NCBI GenBank assembly: GCA_029224185.1
Contig: CM055192.1
Span: 868,001-932,000, forward strand
Reading direction: 5' to 3'
Length of the DNA: 64,000 nt
Source: Karalla daura
Taxonomy: Eukaryota; Chordata; Actinopteri; Chaetodontiformes; Leiognathidae
Both the position numbers and the translations under genes were made by a program. The notes under the pieces were generated by a model, which worked only from the letters and a program-made list of their open reading frames with translations, searched no databases and was not told the DNA's origin. This document shows, piece after piece, positions 43,271-56,200 of the stretch; positions within the stretch are counted from its first letter, which is position 1, and every line of letters starts with the position of its first letter.

Positions 43271-43744
43271 ACAGCAGGTATGACGCAGGTTAAGATAAAT
43301 ATTTAGAATATGGATATGAAAGATCCCGGCTAATCCGGATCACACCGCCAATTGAAATTTTTGTTTTCTTTCTGATCCAGATCACAGCACTAGTTCAAAG
43401 GTTCTGTTTCCATCCAGTGGTTGCAGGTGTAAGAATAATCTGGCCTGCTAGGCTCCATGTGTGAGCTGTTTCCAGTGTCCTACTCCATCTGGGGTGATGC
43501 CGTGACATTCTTCTCTCTCAGATGATGTCATGACCTTCCCTTTCAAACAATAAGAACGTTATAAACACCCTGGCAGTGGCGCCGGTTCAATTTCAGTGGT
43601 GGGATAGTGGGTCAGAGCCGGTTGGGAAACTGAAATGAAACCGGAAATTACAGCTATTATATTGCGAGGCGACTCACTCACTTTTGTGGTCTAAAATCCG
43701 CACTTAAGGAGAAGATGGAGGCAGTCCCGTAATGACATCACTCA

Positions 43745-43867
43745 AGTTTGGTCCATATAGTCAGGAGTTTGGTCCATATTTTCTGGGATTAATTTCCTGA
43801 ACGGAGTTCAGTCCATACGTTTGGGAGTTCGGTCCATATATTCGGGAGTTTGTTCCATATTTTGCTT
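43745..43867. repeat. 21-bp minisatellite
   Basis: Five recognisable units of the form AGTTYGGTCCATATNTTYGGG start at 43745, 43766, 43805, 43826 and 43847. Spacings are 21, 39, 21 and 21 bases. The gap between units two and three holds what may be a degenerate, slightly shortened unit. No reading frame is conserved through it. Confidence 0.8.
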
Positions 43868-44645
43868 CAATGATCCTTTCATCCTAAACATTTTTCAGCG
43901 TTTAATCCATTTCCAATGCTCTGCCCCCAAAATATTGGGGGTACAGAACTGAAACCAAGTGATAGGATAGTTCAAAGCCTTGTGAGAATAGAGATACAGT
44001 AAAGCACTGCAGTGAGGGGTTTGTGAGAAGTGGTGCTGTGAATGTAAAACACTGTAGGTTATGATGCCCGTCAGTGGCAACTAAAAACAACTCTCTTTTC
44101 ATCATGCATTGTCAAAAGCTCCACACCAAACAGCTAGACAGAGCCAGAAATATACCGCAAAAACAGGAGAAAAGACAGCTCAAAAAGTAACTTATCTTGA
44201 CCACATTTATGTCCCATTGCAGTTCCATATAGCTTTGCCCTGATCTGCTTTATTACAGGAGCTTCACATCGGTCATTTATTATTATGACTACCCCTACCA
44301 CTGAGAATGTGAACTGAGCTTATAAACTAGATCTCTACAGCAAAAGTGTCTACAGCATAGCCCAGCAGGATTTACTGAATCCAAAAACTGTCAAGTTTAG
44401 CTAACAGAGTCTGCATTGAGCTTTGGTGCCTTGTAATGAGATCTCTCCACTGGATCACACTGAAAGTTCTATGTATAAACTTCTGTAAACTTCTGCAAAA
44501 AGGTTCTGTGAAAAATAACTTTTTCCTCAACTTCAGTACATTAAATATAGCAGAGTGTAGTGTGTCGATATTTGCTCTCCAAACTGCTGCCCTTAGATAA
44601 CCAAGCTTGTGCTTGGACTACCATTTACAGTAATATTCATGCTTT

Positions 44646-44646
<1 letters not shown>

Positions 44647-44726
<80 letters not shown>

Positions 44727-44727
44727 T
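44647..44727. repeat. GT microsatellite
   Basis: About 40 pure GT units, followed by a degenerate ATACATACACAC region to about 44790. Intergenic. Confidence 0.95.
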
Positions 44728-45935
44728 GTATATAGACAGCTATAGATACATATATACATACATACACACACACAGACACACACACGTAGATACATACATC
44801 CATAGAGAAACAGGCCTTCCCTTCTACTACAACTGTGGTTCCTGTTAGGTGGTTGTCAGAGATTCTGCCTTTATAATCTCATTGCATGGTTGACTGGCAC
44901 AGTCCATCAAGTCAAACGGAATACATTGATATGCTCAAAGCATCCCAAGACTGAATGGCAAGAGAGCAGGGGTTTCCAGCAGGGGATTCCTCTTTCTATT
45001 CAGTTTGATGAGAAGCAATACAAAGAGTTCAGTGTCTGAATGTGGAGGCAGAGGACTGATGAGTAGGTTGATGCGGAATGCAAATAGAGAATCCAAACAT
45101 GAGAATACATGACTCAACTGATGATTTAAAGACTTCCACTCTATAATACACTCCACTCCACTCCAGTGACAGCCAGTGTAGGGAGATTTGTAGATTTTTG
45201 TCATTGCACAGGATAGGATGTCATGGAAACACACAAACTGCATTTCAGGATTATTGAGCTACCTGAGTTCTGACTTTATACAACCTACAAATCTCTTGAA
45301 ATAAAAATCCTGATGGTAAACCGATCAGAAACACACTGATTTAAATCTGTCATCAGCTTATGCTACAGATATAGATACCCAGGCAATTTGTGGAAGAATT
45401 CAATTTCAAAAATTCATGGATTTTAACAAAATGCCATAGTCAACTTAGCACCCAAATTTTAATTGCAAGAATAAAGCTTGGGTCATGTGTACATGTGCTT
45501 TGAGGATCAGGCAGCAGCAAAAGGCAAGTGTCTTGGCAGTCTGATCCCCTGTTTCTGTCACCTCAACTCCCTGCTGGATAAGGAGCCTGAGCTTTAACAG
45601 GAGATTGAGAATCTCCGAAGCTCCGACTAGGTGGAGGTGAGAGGATGAGGGCAAGGCTGGGCCCACTCATAGTTTCCAGACTCTGCTTATTTATTGTAGT
45701 TCTCCCCAGTGGATGAAAGGGTCGTTACCCTGTACTTTCAGTTTGGGAAATGGGTTCTGACTGTTTGCGTGTATGCATGTAGGCGTGTATACACCAAATA
45801 GCAGTTCAGAATACCCACCCTTTCTGGAGCCCTTATGATGGGTTCCGGACCTGTTCCTAGCTTGTATCAACAGCATTACTGGGTATTGCCAAAAAAAAAA
45901 AAGAAAAATAGAAAAAATGTTTAAATCTGCATTTA

Positions 45936-45944
45936 TATATATAC

Positions 45945-45992
<48 letters not shown>

Positions 45993-46008
45993 ATTTTTAT
46001 ATATATAT
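45936..46008. repeat. AT/GT compound microsatellite
   Basis: AT-rich ATATACATATATAT, then GT repeats, then a further ATATATAT. Intergenic. Confidence 0.93.
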
Positions 46009-49000
46009 GAATGACAGTGTTTAGATTTTTTAATTTTAGATTTTTTTTTATTACAGAGAGAAAGACTTTTTTTTTTTAACCAGAGACATCAACGGTATTG
46101 TTCTTGGCAAAACCATCCTACTCCTTAACAGACACTTAACTTTGAATCACACACTTAATTCAAACCCTCATTTAATGAAACTCCAAAACAAACTTTAGCC
46201 TTTACTGTTACAGCAATTATTACCCTCTATGATTTAGTAAAGCTCAGCTTAAATTAACTGAGAGATGCACAATAAAGATAAAGGGAAAACAACATGTACA
46301 GGCAAAATATTTTCACAACTTTTGAAAATCAATGCCCATATAAGAGAAACTCTGGTTCTGAGAGTCTTGTATATCATGCAGTGCAAAGTGCAGCAGCAAA
46401 ACCCACGCAATACCATCTCAAATGGAAAAAAGCAGACATGTATTTGCCAAAAAGTGAGCTCTAACAAATCCACTATAGTCCACCTGTTTAGTACTAAACA
46501 ACAAAGTTACACAGCTGGAAATTTCCCACAAGAGTGAGAGGACAGTTACAAATCTGAGAAAGTGAATAGGCTGCTTTTTCATTGTGAGTAAATTAGTTTG
46601 ACTGCTGGCAGCTGCTACCCTCTAGTAACAAAATCTGAATTGAGTTCTCAGTTCAGTGATAATTCTCTGTGCATTTGTCACTTAAGTTCCCTTTGCGTAA
46701 CCTATAGTCATTTGATTGATAGTGAATGTATAGATATGCAGTATGTACTTGAATGACAGACACTGGAGTGAGACCGGTTTCTGTGAGCACAGAGCTATAG
46801 CTTGATTGAATGTGAAGTGAAGGTAAATTTTTCTGGGAACCTCTCCTTAGTGATGACATGTTAACATAAGCAAAGATCTTAAATCCTTCGAAAGCTGATA
46901 ATGGCTAGTATGAGCTACAAAATAATGATCTCATATAAGTATTGTGGAACACACAATACTTCAAATCACATATTTCACATCCTCCTGTTGAAAAGAAGAG
47001 AATGATGGATTTTTGTTGTTCGGTAATTACCAGACTATTATAATATATGACAATGACTGGTATAATCAGCTGAAGTCCAATCATTTTTAACCCTGCCGGT
47101 CAAAATGTTTGGTGAAAACATCTCCTCATACACGACAACCGTATTACAGGCCCCTTTTTGTCAGGCCTATATAACGTTACTGATAGTTGGAGTCACCACT
47201 CTTTCTGCACACTTTCCACAGTTGATGCCCTCTTCACCTGGCATTGTCCCAATTAAGTAAAAGAAGGTGTAAACATTGTTATTGAAACGTTGCTACTGAA
47301 GAAAATCTGCTGCCCCTCTGGTATCTTGACCCGCTGATGGTGTAAGGGTTATAGTGCAAAGCTTCAGATGGTGTCTGAGATTTAGCATGTGTCTTGAAAG
47401 AGCAACCTTCAATAGTCACACATGGTTTATATGCATTGTATGTGCTCAGTCTATGGATAATCCACCCACCTTGGTGTAGCATCAGGATTAATTCCAACGA
47501 GATGTGTGTTATTGTTTAACTCAAATGCTTAGTTAAAAAGTACATAAGGCAAAATTATTAAGTGGTAAGACAAAGTAGCAGTTGGATGAGCCCCTGTCTA
47601 TAACCAAGTCTGATAAATAATTTCAGCACATGACAAAACCAGCCATGGCAAAAAATAGTTAATTGGATAATAATATTGTGATTATGTCACCTACATTCCA
47701 TATAAACAAATCAAGTTGATTTCATATGAATTTTTCAGCTCATTTGCCTTTCACAGAATTCGGTATTTGGAATTACTTAGTCTAGTAAAGGCTAAACTAT
47801 TGAACTAATATAGGTTTTGATTTTTTGAATAATCTTGTTATTCAATCAATCAATCAATTTTGATGTTTTAATAGTGTTTTTATTGATAGTGTTGATATCA
47901 ATTTCAGCTAAATCATCAAAGGTCTGCTAACATACAGTATATGCATACATATATATAAAAGAACATGCAAAACCATTACATATCTTATTACTTGACTATT
48001 ACATCTAGCTGCCAACATCTGGTTTGCCTCAGCTGTTTCCCCTTTAAAGGTGGAATATGTAAAATTAGCCTCTTTATTGCCATCTGTTGTCTTAGTTAGT
48101 TGTGACAAAAGAATAGCTGCAGGGCTCATGGATTCCGTTATTTTACCTAGTGCCAGCCTAACTGTGCAAGCCTAGAAACCATAGTTGGCAACTCGCAACA
48201 CCAGGCGCCTATTGGCAGGTATGATGTAAACAGTTATTGTTTATCGAATTGATCAAACATTTTTGAATAATTTTATTCAGACTATAAAATATAATTTTTC
48301 AATGAAATGCTATACCTTGATTCTGCACCCCTCTAAACGCCCTGTGGCTGTACTTTGTTTTTTACACATTTTCAATCAAAACTCTGCATATTCATTCTCA
48401 AACAGTGCTAAAAGATTTTTTTCTATTTAATGTTTGAAGAGTAAGCATTCGTGTCTGGCTGTGAGTATGACTGTTCCACTACACTGCCCCAGCCACAATT
48501 GTCCATGAAGTAAAAACACTATAGATGTGTATTCAAAAACATTGTTCTTTGTCCAATCTGGACTCACACAAACATAGCAGACTTTTCATACTATTAGATT
48601 CTTCTCAGTCTCAGTCCGTAATTAATTTTGAATGGACTATGAATTTTGATCTCTCAAATCAAAAAACAAAAGTCTGCGCTGGCAAGCTTCTGTTAGTCTT
48701 CAAGTCTCTTAAAGCTTATTCACCCCAGAAGGGGACTGGGGACCTTCTGGAACTGTGCCTTGAAAGAAACCCTCTGTCCATCAAGATTTAGAAGAATCTT
48801 CAAAATTGAATCTGAGCTCTGGTTGGTAGCTTAGGTTCAGGCAGTATATCAGTCCAAATAACTGAGCACAGGCAATGTTCTAAAAATTAAAACTGGTGTG
48901 CACACCAATTTGAGTGTCCAGAAGTCCAGTGGGTGGAGTGACACCAACCAGCAGGAAGGTTGCTCCAACACAATGCGCCACCCGGACAGTAGCCATGAGT

Positions 49001-52000
49001 TTCATGGGCTCCACACCATCACCCAGCAATTAACCAGGCAGAGGAGGAGAGAGAGCAGTATTTTAACAGGCATGTAGAAAGAGAGCACTATGGATCTAAG
49101 TGTACTATGTAAATACATTCACTCTGGGATGTGTGCATTGTGAACATGCTTTGAACTGTGTTGACTGCAGTTTGCTGGAGCATCAACACTCAGCTGCAAC
49201 AGGATATTACTTAGGCTCATCTGTCTCATAATTCAGCAAAAAAAAATCCCACGCTGCTGCATGTCTGGGAGAGAGCCTTTGGTATAAACTGGCATGTCTG
49301 AAGATTTTTGGAGAGAAATAGCACCCACAACAGCCCCTATTCAAAGGGTATTTCTTTAAAAATGGACAGCTAACGTATCTGCTGTTAAGTGTGTAGCCCA
49401 GCAGCCTGGCAGAGTGATAAACAATCCATTCTAGGGAGATGGCAGCCTAAATAATGCAGGCATTTGTTGTATTTGAATGAAAAAGAGTTGGCTCTAGGGC
49501 AGCTCCGCTGGCAGATAATCTGGTGGCAAAGTGCTGCCCTCTCTTAAGGAGAAGGGGGGGGATAGAGTTCTCAAACAGAATCTGTCTCACATATCTACTA
49601 AAGCATGGGGGAAAAGGAAAATCACACTTTCTCCAGGTTGCAAAGTTTATATCTGATAGGAAAAAATCCAACAAAGATGTAATTGAGCTCAGAGGGGGTT
49701 GCACTGTGGATATATACCTGTTACTATCTCACTTTACCTCCCCTGGAGAGCTTGTGCCCATGGAAACAAGAGCCTGAGTGAAGATCTGTGCAAGGTGCTG
49801 TTTCCTACCCTTCATTCCCCCCCTTTTGCTAACATTAATTGGTTGCCAAAAGCACTTGACTGTAGCACATTGATGCCTCCCTCATGGAAGATCCTTCCAG
49901 AGAAAGCCAGGGGGCAGATCAGTAGAATGTTTTGCCAGGCTCCAGAGCCAAGCCACCAGGGAGCCATATCGTTTGCATTAAATAGCCTGGACCAAGCCTG
50001 GGTGTGCTCTTTCTTTGCATCATGTATAGCAAGACATTATTCGATTTGTTTGTGGCAGGCCACTGATGAGAAGGTGGGGGAGATCATCAGCTTCCTCCTA
50101 TCTAGGTCACTGTGTTATTTAAATCTAGCTGGAGACTGGAAGCAACAGAAGTGTTTCAACTCCCCCTCACCCACGTCTGGAGATCTGGTACAATGATGCC
50201 ACAGGAAACCAAGAGGGGAAATTGAACTACCCTAATTAATTTCAGACTATTAATTTCAGATTACTTGTTTTAGCTGATAAATGTTTATCCAATAGATAAT
50301 GTCCTGTAATGTGCCCAGTAGCATAATAAAAACACTCTTTTAAAAAACATCTTTTTGTAACATTTCTTCTTCATGGTCTTTAAGTTCTTAAGTTCTTTTT
50401 TCAAGTTGGTACTCTCTTAATATGACATCATTTTACATCAATTTCACATGTCCCAATATCTCTCGAAGAGTCAAAGGAAAATAATTAGTCATAGTTGTGG
50501 CTGAAGTGTGGTTTAAGAGGCCCTTGTTCATAATTTGAAACATTTGTAATGGAGAATACACCTTTACATCAACAGATGATTTATCATTTATCATCAACCT
50601 TGGTCAGTAACGGCAAGGTACTGGCAGCTCTGAAAAAAAAACCCTTGTCTTGGCTCCACATATCCCATCAAGTTAAATGTTTCATGGTGTTCTCCAGTGA
50701 TCGTCTCACATTTCAGTGGCTTGAGGTTAAAACGAGAGATTCTAACTGAAACTGAGTACCTAGATTAATTAAATTTTTAAAATGATGCAGCAAAGGGCTG
50801 TAAAATGGAAGTATTTTTCTTACTTAGGGTATTACTAAGGGTAAGCAATCTGCTTTTTACTTTTTACTGATTTAACATAACATTTTTATAGATTTTGTAA
50901 AATATTTACCTCGACTTAAGTGCTGTTGCACCCATTTTTTCAATGCAATTTACCTTTTACTCTACATTGTTACAAACACATTGTTACACAAATAATAGTT
51001 TGATATTTTCTATAATTACATATTCACAGTGTCTCTTTTTTTTTAAATTAAGCACATTATGTCAGCTATGCAATGAAAGCATAGAAAGTATTAACATCTT
51101 GATATGAAATACATCACATATCCTCCTAGCTGAGTTACTGACATCCTTACTTGATCAGATATCTGACTGTAATCCAGGCAGGGCTGATGCAAAGCAGGAT
51201 CTTAGGTGCTTTATCCCAAAGGCTCTTTTTAAAACACAAACATAACTAATGCTTTGTTGCCTCCTGAGCCAGCACTGCCTCCCCCAAAGCCGCCCACCCC
51301 CAAAAGTGGAGAGCAGCCTGAAGGCGTGCAAAGTTAATGAGGGGGGTATTCTCCAATCAAATAGCTGCAAGGGGCTAGTGCTGCAGAACAGTGCGGGTTT
51401 CCTCTGCCTGCAGCGCTCTTTCCAGCTTTGTTCTGCCGGTTATCTTTGGCAGCAGATAATCCTGAACGTGCTGCATGGATCACAGCTGCTTCTCGAGGAA
51501 TCAGCCACATGCTCATCATGTGTGTTAAATTCATTACATATTCAGAAGGGAACTAAATCTCCTGTATATCTATTTGCTTGGGGCGCATGTGCATGTGTGT
51601 TTGCATTCATATATCCACGTCTGGATGTGAGTCAGCCTCCTCCTGCAGGCTTTGCTCAGAGCAGTTTTCAACCCCCATTTAACCCTTTTATGCTCAAAGA
51701 CTTGGAAAATGGTTGACTCCAAACTTCACAATTGATGTGTGACAGAGGGTTGTGTTGGCTCATGTGCGTGCATGTGTGTGTGTCAGAGTTATGGCGCCAT
51801 ATGTTTGCTGGATGTAGTATTAGCAGATCAGTGAGTAAGATAGATATTCCTTAAGGGGTAAAGGTCAAACTGAGCATCTACTGTACCAGCTGCACATCAT
51901 TTACTTTTAAAAATGTAAAATGTGGTATTGAGATTTGGTCAGTTGCAGTAATGAATATTTAAATTTACCCAATGAATCAAATAAGCTGCATGCAATATGA

Positions 52001-53141
52001 ATGCAGTATGTAGTATAGAGTTATTACACAATTAAGCACCATATCATGGTTCAGCATGCTCAACTCCACTGTTGCCATTGTGCGTCACTCTTACAACTTT
52101 ATTTTCAGCCAAAGCTGCAAAAACATTTTAAGCTAAGAAGTCCCTCTATTTCTTAAATACAGCACTAAACCTGCTGAGTGCCAAAATAACAGAAAATGTA
52201 ACTCTAGATCTAACTCTTCCATCAGGTGTGCAAATAGCATTTGAATGCTAACACATTTTAACAGAGACAGAAGGGCTCGCACAACCATCTTTCAACATTT
52301 ATTTTGAACTGAACTGCAATTACCTTTAAATGTTTACATTTTACATTTTACAACCTGTTGGTGATTTTGTGCAATAAGCGCAACAATTATGTATCTTTTT
52401 TTTAAATTAGTTATCCACAGGCTTTACAGATACAGTACTTTGGCTGTTGCTACTTAAATGCAATCAGCAAATTGGGTTAGATCCACTGACAGGATAAAGT
52501 GCATACAAGTGCTATCTGATTATACTGTATGCCAGCTGTCTTACTGATCTATAACTCTTATCATTCTGCTCTTTAACTACCAAATCTGGTAAGAGAATAG
52601 TGGAATAGTTGCAGAAAATTAGACAGTTCATCTGTTTAGTAGCACATGACTTGGATGGTTTACCTGCTCATACTTTCTATGCACTTCCAGCACTATATAT
52701 TTTGATGTACACAGATTGATCAAGATTATATATGTTTATATGTTGAACAATGTCAGGTAATATTAGGTGTTAGGCATGTTCGGTGAATAAAAAGTGCCAG
52801 TTTGCATGTGCAGCTCAGTGGTGAGTGGTTGTTTGTCTATTTGCACATCCACACCTCCATACTCACCCCCTAATCCTGTCCCCAGACAGGCTGATGCCAG
52901 ATCAGCAGTGACTTCAGACTGGGGGTACTGATTCCTCTAATAAACCCACCAAGTCACCACTGCAGTATTTATTTGTCCGTATGGCTGACAGAGTGTGGCC
53001 GAGATCTCTAAAAGATCATGTTACACTCAGCTTGGTCATGAAGCTAAGCAACTGGACTTTCCAGCAAACACTATATTTGTTTTAACATTATTATTTTTTT
53101 TAAAGTGTTTCAGTATAAGACTGTGAGTGTAAGACCATAAG

Positions 53142-53162
53142 AAATAAATAAATAAATAAATA

Positions 53163-53229
<67 letters not shown>
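53142..53229. repeat. AAAT plus AT compound microsatellite
   Basis: Five AAAT units (53142-53163) and then a long AT tract (53166-53229). Intergenic. Confidence 0.95.
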
Positions 53230-53232
<3 letters not shown>

Positions 53233-56200
53233 AATGATGCAAATGATTTTATGATTGAGATTGATGTAGTTTCTGGACTAAATTACAGTAATGGAGAAAA
53301 AAGTTTATTATAGAGCCATAAAATCCTTATCTTCAGCAATACTGAAGATTTTAAAAAATTGCTGGGGATTTTATCTGTAATAAGCAAAAAGATTTTGAGA
53401 CATGTAATTAGCGTAATATGTAACCAATACATGGCCCCCTCAGTCACTGTAAAGTGTACTAGTAATCACAGTGCCACAATGAGTCAAAGCCTGATGGTGC
53501 AATCACAGAAACCTTTCAAACAGAATATTGTAAAAATAATTCACTCCAATTAGCAATAGTGAGAAAATGCATGCAAACCCCTTGTATCAGTTTCACCACT
53601 GGTGCAAACTCATCTGAGGTAATCAATGTTACAATCTATCAGAAATCAGATCTGTTTTTTCAGATACTATCACCGAACTTGCCATAGCTGTGCCCAGAGG
53701 ACACTACTACTGCACAATAACCATAATTCAGCAACTGAAAGATGCTTGAATCTGACAAGAATGGGGTTGTTTTACTTCCTGGGATTTCAGCAAGTAGAAT
53801 AAATTATATTACAAAATGTTTTTAAAAGAAATGAAAAATAGCAAGCTATTTGAAGAAAAAGAAAAGATGCCTGTTTAAGTTTGTCTGAGGGAGCAGCAGG
53901 ATTAAAAATGCTGCTTTATTCCAAATGAAATTGCCACCTTTCATTGTTTGAAAAGTTTTGAAAAGTCCAATTACAGTAATGAAGCAATACTGTATTTCCA
54001 GTGCATGTGTATTGTGAGTCACTAAAACGCCCATGCGTTGTCAGAATCTCTATCAGATGTTCATGTTGGAAACCTCTGTCCTTTTTAATAAATGTATTGC
54101 AAAAGATTATCACCATCCACACTTGCCATTACCTTGTAATCCTTTAAGAGCCTATGTTTTGATTGGTGCACAGGTCTAATTTTAGTAAAGACACAAAGAA
54201 AGGTGCAGAATGAGAAATCCATCTATCTGTGCTTTATACTAACTACAAGGGAAAAAATATAGCCTTCATATCTGCTGAGGACAAGTTTCACAAATCACCT
54301 GATTACACTACAAAGTGTTAAAAAATTTGCCTTGCCCAATGTAATACAAATTACACACCTGATTAGATTCAGGAGAAAAATGGTTTGATTTGTTAACATG
54401 TCAGTATTAATTTTGCACAAGAGTGAACACCGATTTCTTTCTTTCATGTCTGCAAGAGATCTGGGTCGAATTGTCTTAATTTTTGCACAGATTAAACAGG
54501 CAGAAAAAAATAAACATGAGCCAGTCTTGAAAGCAAAAAAAACAGTAATAAAGCAAAAAAATCAATAAAATACAAATACAAAAACATGTAAGCTGCATCT
54601 CTGAATCTTATCTCCCCAGCGCTACAACAATTAGTGGAAAAAGTCAGTACCTTAGTGACATGGAGCCTGGATACTTCAATGGTATTGTCAGTGCTTGCAG
54701 TGTGGTTGCAGGGTGCTTGTGTTTCCCCAGTGAACTGAAACAGATGTCAGCAGAGACACCTGCTCTGGCTCAGCCTCCTCCTCTGACGCCTGCCAACCCT
54801 GGTGTCGGGGGTCGCCGCCCTGCCCCAAATTACACCCATCACTCAGCCTCCTGGCATGCTATTGTCTTAATCACAGCCATGGATTTATGAACTCATTAAG
54901 ACTTTTTCAGATTTTTCATCTGCTACATGACCAATAAATGTTGAAAATTAAACGGGTGGGGATTGCTCAGTAAACACACAATTGTGAATGTCATTATTGT
55001 TGCAAAATAGAACTATGATCATTTTAATGAAAAGACCTAAATTAGTGATGGATATAAAAAAAAAATCTAAGGAGCTTATAGTCTTTTACCAAGGCACTAG
55101 ATCCGGGTTAGGGTTGGGAGGGGGCACAAGCTTGGGCTAGTAACTGGCCATCTGTTTGGGATGTTTCATGGTGGACTTGCATCACTGTGCGTGTGGTTGA
55201 TTGATAGCTGAGTGAACCAATCCCTGCAGTTCTAAGTCAACAGTGAGTTAAGTCAGCATGTGATGGATGAATCACACAGCCTGCACAGCAGCTAAAACGT
55301 CAAATATTGTGTAACTGGCCAGTGGCAGTTGGGGAGAGATCTTAGGCAGCCAGTTGTAATCAGGTCCTGCTCAGCAAGGAAACGAGGAACCGTGACCTAC
55401 ATTCATCCTCATCTGAATGACAGATGTCCCCAGTGTCTTCGCTGTGGAGTAGTTTGTGCTTGTACTTCAATGATTACTACTGCACGCCACAAAGCACAAG
55501 CATCCTCAGCACCACCAGTACAACCAGCTGGCATTACATTTAGCGTTCTCAAATGCATTGTGTGTGGATAATAATTCTGCACACATCTAGACATGATATT
55601 GGAATATCATTAAAATATAAAGATTACTTTACAGGACATGGGCAATTGTTTGCATTTAGACTCCATTCAGAATACCTACTTCCAGGAATATATGAAAATT
55701 GACACTTTTCAATGACATTTTCCATGATTTGGGCTTTATACACTACCATAATGGATTTGAAATGAAATAAGTTGTGTTTCACATGCAGACTTTCAGCTTT
55801 CATTGACAGTATTTACATTCACAGTGAGTGAAAGCCATACAAATTACAGCACACATAATATTTGCCCCATACTTTTTTAAGGGACCAAATTAGATCTGTC
55901 ACTTTGAATATTTTTTAAAAACTCTTTGCAGTCATTGATAGCCTTAAGTCTAAAACCCATCGGTTTCCCCATTGGGTTGTGTCCATGGTAACAGCTGTCA
56001 TTAGTTCCTGCTTGTAATTGGAATATTTTCACTGAAGTTTTGTCTTTAGCAAGTGGAATGCATGTTCAATCGATCAGGCAATTTACCCAGCCATTACAGA
56101 ACATTTTACCTCTTTGCCTTAAAAAAATGTGTTTACTTTTGCTATATGCTTCAGGTCATTATCCATCTGCACTATGTCTGCACTAAAAATATATATTTAT

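Larger units (their letters stand above)
37931..43744. other. intergenic region without recognisable genes
   Basis: No coding pattern recognised. It includes short GAAT repeats at about 38268-38283, an AT microsatellite at 42252-42303 and a possible repeat fragment at 43190-43270. Two TTAGGG-type units at about 40213-40226 are too few to mean anything. Confidence 0.6.

Noticed and set aside
49699..50196. 165-codon plus-strand ORF, the longest outside tnc
   Set aside because: No recognisable domain, no repeats of protein families, no splice or promoter context; frame length is plausible by chance in GC-richer DNA.
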